Below are positions 1-5,681 of a stretch of 21,699 nt of DNA, one piece after another (the stretch's first letter is position 1; every line of letters starts with the position of its first letter). Below the pieces are notes generated by a model. That model was given only the letters and a program-made list of their open reading frames with translations, did not search any database and was not told the DNA's origin. The position numbers and the translations under genes are program-made. The DNA is taken from positions 1 through 21,699 of the forward strand of contig CAYVXX010000039.1 of the NCBI GenBank assembly GCA_964454305.1, written 5' to 3'. The stretch is from JAUSPI01 sp964454305 (GTDB lineage: Bacteria > Desulfobacterota > Syntrophia > Syntrophales > JADFWA01).

Positions 1-2
1 AA

Positions 3-407
3 AAGACGTTTAATATGATTTATGAAGAGACCAGGAAACTTTACTCGCAAAAAGTAATCGACGACGGAGTTAATCTGGGAAACTACGGTATAATGAATAA
101 CCCCGACGGTTATGCAAAAATAACCGGTACGTGAGGGGATACTGTTGAAATGTTCCTTCGTGGAAGAAACGGAAAAATAGAAGTTGCCAAATTTACAACT
201 GATGGTTGTATGTTCACCATTGCAGCATGCAACGTAGCAACCGCAATGGCAGAAGCAAAAACGATTCGTGACTGTTTCAAAATTAATCAAAGTTCAATTC
301 TTGATTATTTAGAATGTGTGCCGGAAGATCACAAACACTGTTCCCTTCTGGCAGCATTCACTTTCCAGAAGGCTCTAAAAGATTTTATTAATAATGGAAA
401 ACGATGA
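3..407 (+). CDS. NifU/IscU-like Fe-S cluster scaffold, candidate selenoprotein (5' end may lie outside window)
   Basis: This frame runs from the left edge to a TGA at 405-407 and is interrupted only by a TGA at 132-134. Both halves match the NifU N-terminal/IscU fold: a YSQKVID...NPDG...ITGT segment before the TGA, then GDTVEMFL, TTDGC, a helix with NVATAMAEAKT, and HKHC. Counting from the ATG at 15, the TGA is residue 40, Asp is 42, and the Cys ligands are 65 and 109. The E. coli IscU ligands are Cys37, Asp39, Cys63 and Cys106, so the TGA sits exactly where the first cluster-ligand Cys belongs. Family role: scaffold on which Fe-S clusters are assembled in the cytoplasm. A bSECIS-like hairpin follows the TGA, so selenocysteine is the favoured reading. 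The alternative is a nonsense mutation of a Cys codon, leaving a pseudogene. No clear RBS is seen before the ATG at 15, and homologues often start a little earlier. Confidence 0.7.
152..170 (+). promoter_or_regulatory. bSECIS-like hairpin after in-frame TGA
   Basis: GUU (152-154) pairs with AAC (168-170) and CUUC (156-159) with GAAG (163-166), with one C-A mismatch (155/167) and apical loop GUG (160-162). Twenty-five nucleotides separate the TGA at 132-134 from the loop. That distance, and a G at the first loop position, fit the published description of bacterial SECIS elements. The hairpin lies inside the reading frame, as bacterial SECIS elements do. Folding was done by eye. Confidence 0.5.
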
Positions 408-523
408 AATCAGGAGGTTATATATTTAACAAGACTAGATATGATTTTTGTGGTGAACTGAACAGCGAGCGCATAAAAAATAAATTTTTTCCTTACCCCG
501 ATAAACGAGATAAGTGCGTTAAC

Positions 524-552
524 GAAATTATTTTCTGGCAGAAAATAATTTC
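524..552. repeat. Perfect 29-nt palindrome
   Basis: Two perfect 14-nt arms flank a single central G at 538; the core reads TTTTCTGGCAGAAAA. It is AT-rich with no following T-run, so it is more like an operator or a cruciform-type site than a terminator. It lies 11 nt before the REP-like hairpin and 117 nt after the NifU-like stop. Confidence 0.6.
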
Positions 553-562
553 TAACTTACTA

Positions 563-606
563 AACAGTCGGAGATTCCCCGTAGCTTGCTGCGGGGAGCT
601 TCAATA
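563..606 (+). repeat. REP-like hairpin element, copy 1
   Basis: The element begins AACAGTCGGAGATT, continues with a hairpin whose arms are CCCCGTAG and CTGCGGGG (577-584/589-596, loop CTTG), and ends AGCTTCAATA. A second copy is at 17833-17874 with the same head and tail. A GGAG tetranucleotide just 5' of a hairpin is the layout described for REP elements mobilised by RAYT (IS200/IS605-like Y1) transposases. No RAYT gene is in the window. Confidence 0.65.
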
Positions 607-748
607 TCTTGCTCAATTTATGAAACGGACTGTAGATTGTTGTAAATACAGTGTTTCCTCAATACATTGTTTCGATGTTTTTTCCTTTCCGGTTTGGAGA
701 ACAAATGAGTATTTATAGTTCTTGAAATTGCTTGTCCGAGTGGGCCAG

Positions 749-792
749 AAAAACAGAAAGCCCAATCTTATGAGGTTGGGCTTTCTGTTTTT
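749..792. terminator. Bidirectional rho-independent terminator
   Basis: A 19-bp stem pairs AAAAACAGAAAGCCCAATC (749-767) with 774-792, with one G-U pair and loop TTATGA. It has an A-run on the left and a T-run on the right, so it can terminate in both directions. On the minus strand it lies 10 nt after the FmdB-family stop at 802, so it most likely ends that operon. Confidence 0.9.
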
Positions 793-801
793 GGGAAGCT
801 G

Positions 802-1152
802 CTATTCACTTCCCGAAGGCTTGCTATCTTTCATAGGCCATTCCCCCTTGGCCAGTTTTCCTATTGTTTCCTTACACTCATCGGGAACTTCACTGCCCCT
901 GCCTGTTCGTTCAACAAGTTCGGCTATAGCCTTAGGATCATTGCTCTTTACCGCTCGTTCAAATTGTTTATCATCCCGTATTTCTTCGTAAACCTGTCTA
1001 TCCGTTTTACTACCTATGGAAAAAGGAGAAAAAATTCGCTCAAGACTCTTATTCCCACAGTTTGGACAGGAATGGGAGATAGTAGAAAAACCCTGTTGAT
1101 ATATGTCAATTTTTTGCTGGCATTTACTGCACCAGAATTCATAAATCGGCAT
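802..1152 (-). CDS. FmdB-family zinc ribbon protein
   Basis: This 116-aa protein starts MPIYEFWCSKC, the typical FmdB/CxxC_CXXC_SSSS opening. Zinc-binding pairs are Cys8/Cys11 and Cys29/Cys32. The usual SxxxFSPFS-like segment follows, then a charged helical C-terminal part (about residues 55-116). Family members are small cytoplasmic zinc ribbons, some linked to regulation of amide utilisation genes; the biochemical role is generally unknown. A GGGGGA ribosome-binding sequence precedes the ATG. The start overlaps the end of the upstream minus-strand gene by 14 nt, so the two form an operon, closed by the terminator at 749-792. Confidence 0.85.
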   Translation of the reverse strand: MPIYEFWCSKCQQKIDIYQQGFSTISHSCPNCGNKSLERIFSPFSIGSKTDRQVYEEIRDDKQFERAVKSNDPKAIAELVERTGRGSEVPDECKETIGKLAKGEWPMKDSKPSGSE

Positions 1153-1360
1153 CTTTATCCCCCTTTGGTTTTAGAACCAATTTTTGCCCATCCATCGGAT
1201 CTAATCCTCGTCCATACTTTATAAAACAATCTTCACAGACATAGCACCAGAGATCGGCCTGGGTCTTGGAATTAAACCGGGCTTCCTTACCGCAGAAAAG
1301 GCAATTTGGAAACTCATCAACTTCAAATTCCTCAATATAACCTTTAAAAAGATCTTTCAT
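1139..1360 (-). CDS. Small zinc-ribbon-like hypothetical protein
   Basis: This 73-aa protein has Cys20/Cys23 and Cys39/Cys42/Cys45 spaced like a small zinc finger, between an acidic N-terminus and a basic C-terminal tail. I chose the ATG at 1360 because AGGAG lies 10 nt upstream; the frame stays open up to 1450 but has no better start. It is the first gene of a two-gene operon with the FmdB-family gene (14-nt overlap). I do not recognise the family. Metal binding is an inference from the Cys spacing. Confidence 0.65.
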   Translation of the reverse strand: MKDLFKGYIEEFEVDEFPNCLFCGKEARFNSKTQADLWCYVCEDCFIKYGRGLDPMDGQKLVLKPKGDKDADL

Positions 1361-1533
1361 TATATTAAATCTCCTGATTTGTTTGATAGTTCGATAAAGA
1401 TTCTTTTTGACTGGAAAAAGTATACGGAGATTATCCTTCAATGTCAACAATGTTATGTAAAATTGTCGATAGAATTTAGATAAAGGACTTTACACTACCC
1501 GATAAACTTGATAATTTGCACCATATCAATACT

Positions 1534-1663
1534 GATGGTCTCGTAAAAAGTTTTTTTGTCACCCTGAATTTATTTCAGGGTCTCTAACTTGCTGAAATAA
1601 TTAGATGCTGAAACAAGTTCAGCATGACAAATGGTGCAGTTTATGACTTTTTACGAGTCCATC
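1534..1663. mobile_element. MITE-like element, 130 bp, with 6-bp target duplication
   Basis: The terminal inverted repeats are GATGGTCTCGTAAAAAGT (left) and GATGGACTCGTAAAAAGT (right, reverse complement), 17/18 identical. The element is flanked by perfect direct repeats AATACT (1528-1533 and 1664-1669). Inside are two small hairpins, ACCCTGA..TTCAGGGT and TGCTGAA..TTCAGCA. There is no coding capacity, so it would need a transposase in trans. It lies just upstream of the sirtuin gene. The rest of 1361-1695 shows nothing else I can support. Confidence 0.75.
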
Positions 1664-1695
1664 AATACTAATTCATATGAGAGGATAACAAAGAC

Positions 1696-2448
1696 ATGGA
1701 GATAGGTTTATTATCCAAGCTTATTGCGGGGTCTGGGAGGATTGTAGTATTCACCGGCGCCGGGGTGAGCTTGGAATCGGGTATAGACCTCCGTACGATG
1801 TGGAGCGAAAGCGATCTTTACGATCTCAGCGGCCAAAACTTCCCCGGTGATCCCGAGTCTCGTAAGAAGCAATGGAAATTATTGAGCGAAAAAGAACACA
1901 TAATCGAAGCTGCGCCGAACCAGACTCATTATACCCTTGCGGAAATGGAGAAGTTGGGCAAGCTGGATTGCGTCATCACGGAAAATATAGATAACCTCCT
2001 CCAGAGAGCTGGTGTTTCTGAAAGTAAGATAATCGAGCTTTATGGCAACCTGAACCGGGCAAAATGCCTGAGTTGCGGAAAAAGAGTTCCTATGAAAGAA
2101 ATATTGCAAAAGGTAAAAAAGGGAATCGATGTACCCGATTGCCCCGATTGTTCCGGCCTGCTGAAACCGGATGCCATTTTCTTCTCCGATGAATTACCCG
2201 AAGAAACAGTAAGAACGGCTATAGACCAATCGCAAAACTGCGACCTTTTCATCAGCCTGGGTTCTTCTCTGGCTACTTATCCCCCGGCTTACTTAATAGG
2301 GTATGCCAAAACCGGTGGGGCAACGCTGGCTATTGTCGGCATAACACCCACCCTGTTTGATAAAGATGCGGTTGTTGTTATTCAGGAGAATGTTGGTGAA
2401 ACAATGGCCGGGGTCATGGAAAAGCTTAGAGAAAGAGTGCCATCTTAA
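1696..2448 (+). CDS. Divergent Sir2-family (sirtuin) protein
   Basis: This 250-aa protein has the Sir2 fold signatures: GAGVSLESGI (21-30) for NAD binding, TENIDNLLQRAG (95-106), a Cys4 zinc module (Cys124/127 and 149/152), and LGSSLATYPPAYL (188-200). Sirtuins normally remove acyl groups from lysine using NAD. Here several catalytic residues differ from the consensus: the catalytic His of the HG motif is Tyr116 (codon TAT), QNID is ENID, the PDFR segment is reduced to IDLR, and the late Asn in the INxxxT motif is replaced (IVGITPT). The fold is probably kept but deacylase activity is doubtful. ADP-ribosyl transfer or NAD sensing or hydrolysis are alternatives. A purine-rich GAGAGG lies upstream. 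It is a single gene, and its 3' side faces CoA-transferase operon 1. Confidence 0.8.
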   Translation: MEIGLLSKLIAGSGRIVVFTGAGVSLESGIDLRTMWSESDLYDLSGQNFPGDPESRKKQWKLLSEKEHIIEAAPNQTHYTLAEMEKLGKLDCVITENIDNLLQRAGVSESKIIELYGNLNRAKCLSCGKRVPMKEILQKVKKGIDVPDCPDCSGLLKPDAIFFSDELPEETVRTAIDQSQNCDLFISLGSSLATYPPAYLIGYAKTGGATLAIVGITPTLFDKDAVVVIQENVGETMAGVMEKLRERVPS

Positions 2449-2468
2449 ATATTTTGCTCCCCAAAAAA

Positions 2469-2496
2469 TAGTGGCACGCCGTTTGGCGTGCCACTA
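2469..2496 (-). terminator. Rho-independent terminator of CoA-transferase operon 1
   Basis: A 12-bp perfect stem, TAGTGGCACGCC/GGCGTGCCACTA, with loop GTTT. Read on the minus strand it is followed by TTTTTT (2468-2463), so it ends the minus-strand operon. In the plus direction there is no T-run directly after it. Confidence 0.85.
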
Positions 2497-2523
2497 AAAA
2501 TTACAGTCAAATTAAAGTACTTA

Positions 2524-3315
2524 CTACGCTACTGTCTTACCCAGAAAGTATCTTTCCGGATCAACCTCAGTAACCATAAGTTGTAGCTCATCCTGTGAGG
2601 GTAACGGCGTGGGTTTTACGTCAGGAGAAATAAGCAGTTCCAGCTCGCACCTCGCCTGAATGGCTTCTACCGATAAGTCTGGATGATATTCCAGAAGCAT
2701 CATTCTGTTTGTATTACCGACATCGTATCCAAACGTTGCCACATCGGTTACCACTCTGTATGGTCCCCTGCCATGAACGCCCGCTGTCCACCTGTAATCG
2801 GGTGAACCATCACCGAAGCCGAGGCTGGTAATGAAATAGACCTTGTCCCTGAACCTTCGTTTTTCCAGCGCCATTATGGCAATTATCCTGTCGCTGTTTG
2901 ACGCCATAGCCGCGGCGCCACCGCTCCCGGGAAATCTGACTTTAGGCTTTTCATACTCACCGAAGCAGGTTGAGTTTATGTTGCCGTATTTATCTATCTC
3001 GGCGCCGCCGATAAAGGCGAAGTCGGAATACCCCCTTTGCTGGCTTTCAAAGGCAAAACATAAACCTTTTATAATACAAGCTCGAGTGGATGCCCTGGTA
3101 TCTCCCACGGACAGTGGCAGGCCCATCCACATCTGTACACCCAATGATCCTGCTTCAAATATTATATTCATATCCGGCGCCCAGGTACGCTGAGCAAAAA
3201 GGCACGCCAGCATAGGCAGTCCCGTTCCCGCAAAGGTAATAGTTTTATCCTCCAACGCTCTTGCACCGGCGTAGCAAATTTGCTCAAAAGGACCCATCTT
3301 TACTTTTTCAGCCAT
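2524..3315 (-). CDS. Glutaconate-type CoA-transferase, beta subunit (operon 1)
   Basis: This 263-aa protein is the partner of the gene just upstream (family I CoA-transferase, GctB/COG2057 type). Glu54 in IIFEAGSLG sits where the catalytic Glu54 of Acidaminococcus GctB is, so the covalent glutamyl-CoA mechanism looks intact. The FIGGAEIDKYGNINST motif (101-116) and FPGSGGA are family hallmarks. The expected reaction is CoA transfer between acyl-CoA and a free carboxylic acid in the cytoplasm; the substrate is unknown. A related family (IpdAB) works as a ring-opening hydrolase, so transferase activity is not certain. AAGGAGGTG lies 7 nt before the ATG. It is 26 nt from the alpha gene and followed by the terminator at 2469-2496. 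A paralogue is at 9911-10681. Confidence 0.85.
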   Translation of the reverse strand: MAEKVKMGPFEQICYAGARALEDKTITFAGTGLPMLACLFAQRTWAPDMNIIFEAGSLGVQMWMGLPLSVGDTRASTRACIIKGLCFAFESQQRGYSDFAFIGGAEIDKYGNINSTCFGEYEKPKVRFPGSGGAAAMASNSDRIIAIMALEKRRFRDKVYFITSLGFGDGSPDYRWTAGVHGRGPYRVVTDVATFGYDVGNTNRMMLLEYHPDLSVEAIQARCELELLISPDVKPTPLPSQDELQLMVTEVDPERYFLGKTVA

Positions 3316-3341
3316 GTTTCAACACCTCCTTATAAGTGTTC

Positions 3342-4565
3342 TTAGATTATCACTGCCTGACCCATGTCTAATCTTTTCAGTTCCGCAAGCTTCTTATACC
3401 CTCTTTTGGCCAGGAAATCGTCAAAGGTGTCGCAGCTATAGAAGTTCTCATCGTAATATTTCTTAAGAGGATCGATGTTCCCTTTCAATCTCAATTCTAG
3501 GCCGACAGCTCTCCACTCGCGGAAATGGTCCATGTCAAACCAGTAGTTGCCCCATACAGCGCCGGGATATCCTCCAAATGTCTGCTGGGTTACTGTGGAA
3601 ACGGCTGGAAACGGAATCTCGGTAAGATTCGGGTATTTTCGAATTTCATCGGTAGAGATCAAATTCTCACAGGTCACGATGGCCGCTGTGGCTGCCCCGA
3701 TAATCTCCGGACAGGTGTTCAAGAATCCGAAGATTCTGCAATTACCGTACATATCTGCCGCTGTAACGTGTCCTATGGCAACATCGGGATGGCAGGCTGG
3801 AAGCACATATACATTCCTTCCCGTGAAGGGGCACTTAAGCATAACGCCCCTGTTGACTACCTCCATGTCTGAGCCGCCATGGTCTCTCACCGGTATGAAA
3901 GGTATACCCATGGCTCCGCACTTGAATCGTGCCGACATACCGTAATTGGTATAGTCATCAACCTCAATCATTCCATTTTGAACCATGTGGGTCCAGATAG
4001 GACCTGATCCGATGACCTCAAAGGCCTGCCAGGCCAGTTCTACCCTCTTCACCTCTATCCTGCTGCTGTCCAGCATCTGTGCTCCTAAAAGCCATTCAAC
4101 ATCAAGAGATTGAGATTGATAGGATAGAGTCAGGTCCGTTGCCTGGATAGTTTTGTTGCAGAGGGCCTCCTTTACTATTTGCCAGCAAATGGCGAAGGGG
4201 TTTCTTGTGTTGACAAATCCACAAACTCCAAGGTTTATCCCCGGTCTGATGAACCTCTTTACCGCATCGCTTAGAGTTGTTGTCTTATCATAGAGAAACT
4301 TGTTCTCCTTTACCTTCAGAGCCCTGGCTTCGTCGGGAGTGGGTCCCCACCAGGTCATAGGTCTTTCCTTATACTGCACCTCAGAAATTTTGTAGATAGA
4401 AGAATGTAATCCCTCCTTAGGATCTGTTACTTCAGGACCTGGTGCACGATGTTTTGACGTATAGGGAACCTGTCCTTCGACCTCATGGATATAGGGCAAT
4501 TTGTCCTCATCGGCCTTTTCCCCTAATGGCACACCCACTTCAGCATATCTCTTTTTTAAATCCAT
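3342..4565 (-). CDS. Glutaconate-type CoA-transferase, alpha subunit (operon 1)
   Basis: This 407-aa protein belongs to the GctA/COG1788-type alpha family. The conserved body begins near residue 90 (TTTLSDAVKRFIRPG) and includes GIPFIPVRDHGGSDM, CPFTGRNVYVLPA, HPDVAIGHVTAAD and MYGNCRI. The first 90 or so residues are an extra N-terminal segment rich in Pro, Lys and Glu that the paralogue at 8871 lacks. I chose the ATG at 4565 because GGAGG lies 7 nt upstream; an in-frame ATG at 4586 precedes that Shine-Dalgarno and is unlikely. It forms a two-gene operon with the beta subunit and probably a hetero-oligomer with it. A second, unused GGAAGGAGGTG lies 77 nt upstream of the start. Confidence 0.85.
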   Translation of the reverse strand: MDLKKRYAEVGVPLGEKADEDKLPYIHEVEGQVPYTSKHRAPGPEVTDPKEGLHSSIYKISEVQYKERPMTWWGPTPDEARALKVKENKFLYDKTTTLSDAVKRFIRPGINLGVCGFVNTRNPFAICWQIVKEALCNKTIQATDLTLSYQSQSLDVEWLLGAQMLDSSRIEVKRVELAWQAFEVIGSGPIWTHMVQNGMIEVDDYTNYGMSARFKCGAMGIPFIPVRDHGGSDMEVVNRGVMLKCPFTGRNVYVLPACHPDVAIGHVTAADMYGNCRIFGFLNTCPEIIGAATAAIVTCENLISTDEIRKYPNLTEIPFPAVSTVTQQTFGGYPGAVWGNYWFDMDHFREWRAVGLELRLKGNIDPLKKYYDENFYSCDTFDDFLAKRGYKKLAELKRLDMGQAVII

Positions 4566-4777
4566 ACTTTGACCTCCTTCCAACAAGAGTTTAACAAAAA
4601 ATAAAACTATTTAACACGGAGTTCTTGTATTTAGAACCTGCCACCTCCTTCCATCATTTTTATTTTTTAAGGGCACATTTTGAAACTTCCCCCCTTATAC
4701 ATACATTTTAATAGGATAAGTTACCAAGTAATGCAATGTCTGATTATTGTAAGGTTTATATTAGGCAAAACCTTATA

Positions 4778-5083
4778 CTATGACAAGGTCAACAGATATG
4801 ATCTGAGGTTAGCTTTCTTCTTCTTCAGGCCGAGTTTATTCCTGATGTTATTTCTATGAAAGTCTATTGCCCCCTGCGATAAATGCAATAGTTGCGCGAT
4901 TTCTTTGCTGGTTTTACCTTCTCTTATGAGATTGGCGATCTGAATTTCGCGAGGCGTGAGGTGTAAATATCCCGAGGTTAAATTCCGTAGGAAAGGAGAA
5001 ATAATATCGTTCAGATGGGTTTCGATACTACTCATGCAGGTAATCTGGTTAACAGTTAACCGTGTTTTTTTCAACTTCTCCAA
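4778..5083 (-). CDS. Stand-alone LuxR-type HTH protein (or remnant) from partial duplication
   Basis: This 101-codon frame contains a complete LuxR/GerE helix-turn-helix (HLTPREIQIANLI...TSKEIAQLL...FHRNNIRNKLGL) and nothing else. It is about 83% identical to the last 100 residues of the 726-aa regulator encoded just upstream on the same strand. No frameshift or stop has entered. The only start is TTG at 5083, preceded by AAGGA at a usable distance. It could be a DNA-binding-only competitor of the large regulator, or a fragment not yet decayed. Its substitutions lie mostly outside the recognition helix. Confidence 0.5.
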   Translation of the reverse strand: MEKLKKTRLTVNQITCMSSIETHLNDIISPFLRNLTSGYLHLTPREIQIANLIREGKTSKEIAQLLHLSQGAIDFHRNNIRNKLGLKKKKANLRSYLLTLS

Positions 5084-5681
5084 GGATTTTCCTTATAAAC
5101 GGCGGGTTATTGTTGACACAAAAAAACGTCAGATGCAGAGTACCACCAGGGAGGATGCTATTCTCGACTTTCATTTCTAACTTAACTTATTGAATGGCTT
5201 GCCGGCACATCCATAGGGTTAGCTTAGTGAAGACATGAAGTCATAGGTATAGCACCCCCCCTGGTGGTACTCTGTATCTCATGGGAATCGCTTGTAAAAA
5301 ATCTTCATGTTTGCGAAATTACTGTCCTCAATGTGCGATTTTATGTGAATTTCATACGAAGTTATTGTTGACTGTTACTTCTAAGTTATATCCAAGAACT
5401 ACTGTGAAACCTTTCCATACGGGATGGTATTTTCCGAACAAGAGATTACTATACACTGCCGCGTGCGCTTTTTCCCTCCAGAAGATAGTTAGATTTCGAA
5501 TGTGAATATGATCTCGTCGCTGTTATCTATTGTGAAATCTTTGAAAAATTGGGGCCTCAGCTATCCACAATGGTGAAGCTGGAGTTTTCCAAAATTTTCA
5601 TTGTTCGGGTATTCTAAAGATAAGTTGGTGAGAAACGCAATGCCAATTGATTATAAGCTTTATGTCAGTCAATACCTTATA
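5084..5681. other. Gene-free stretch between the LuxR copies
   Basis: It holds the inverted-repeat element (5131-5279) and the 3'-flank duplicate from 5619. The segment 5280-5618 shows no coding frame I can support and no clear RNA gene; short open frames there are unlike any family and lack ribosome-binding sites. Confidence 0.6.
5131..5279. mobile_element. Inverted-repeat element, 149 bp, MITE-like
   Basis: The left arm 5131-5161 and the reverse complement of the right arm 5249-5279 match at 28 of 31 positions. The core is a perfect 16-bp CAGAGTACCACCAGGG (5136-5151/5259-5274). The middle of about 87 nt is non-coding. I see no target-site duplication, so it could be an old MITE or a structured RNA or DNA element. 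It starts about 48 nt beyond the truncated end of the LuxR fragment. Confidence 0.5.

Larger units (their letters stand above)
408..748. other. gene-free stretch with palindrome and REP-like hairpin
   Basis: No convincing gene lies here. A strong ribosome-binding sequence, AGGAGGT (411-417), sits just after the NifU-like stop but has no ATG, GTG or TTG at a usable distance, as if a downstream gene had been lost. An open frame at 404-718 starts with an ATGA overlap, but it reads straight through the palindrome (524-552) and the REP-like repeat (563-606) and resembles no family I know, so I do not call it. Confidence 0.6.

Noticed and set aside
404..718. 104-aa open frame after the NifU-like gene with an ATGA overlap
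   Set aside because: It reads through the palindrome and the REP-like repeat, and the product resembles no family.
4621..4637. GTTCT-N7-AGAAC inverted repeat upstream of CoA-transferase operon 1
   Set aside because: Arms of only 5 bp, and no match upstream of operon 2.
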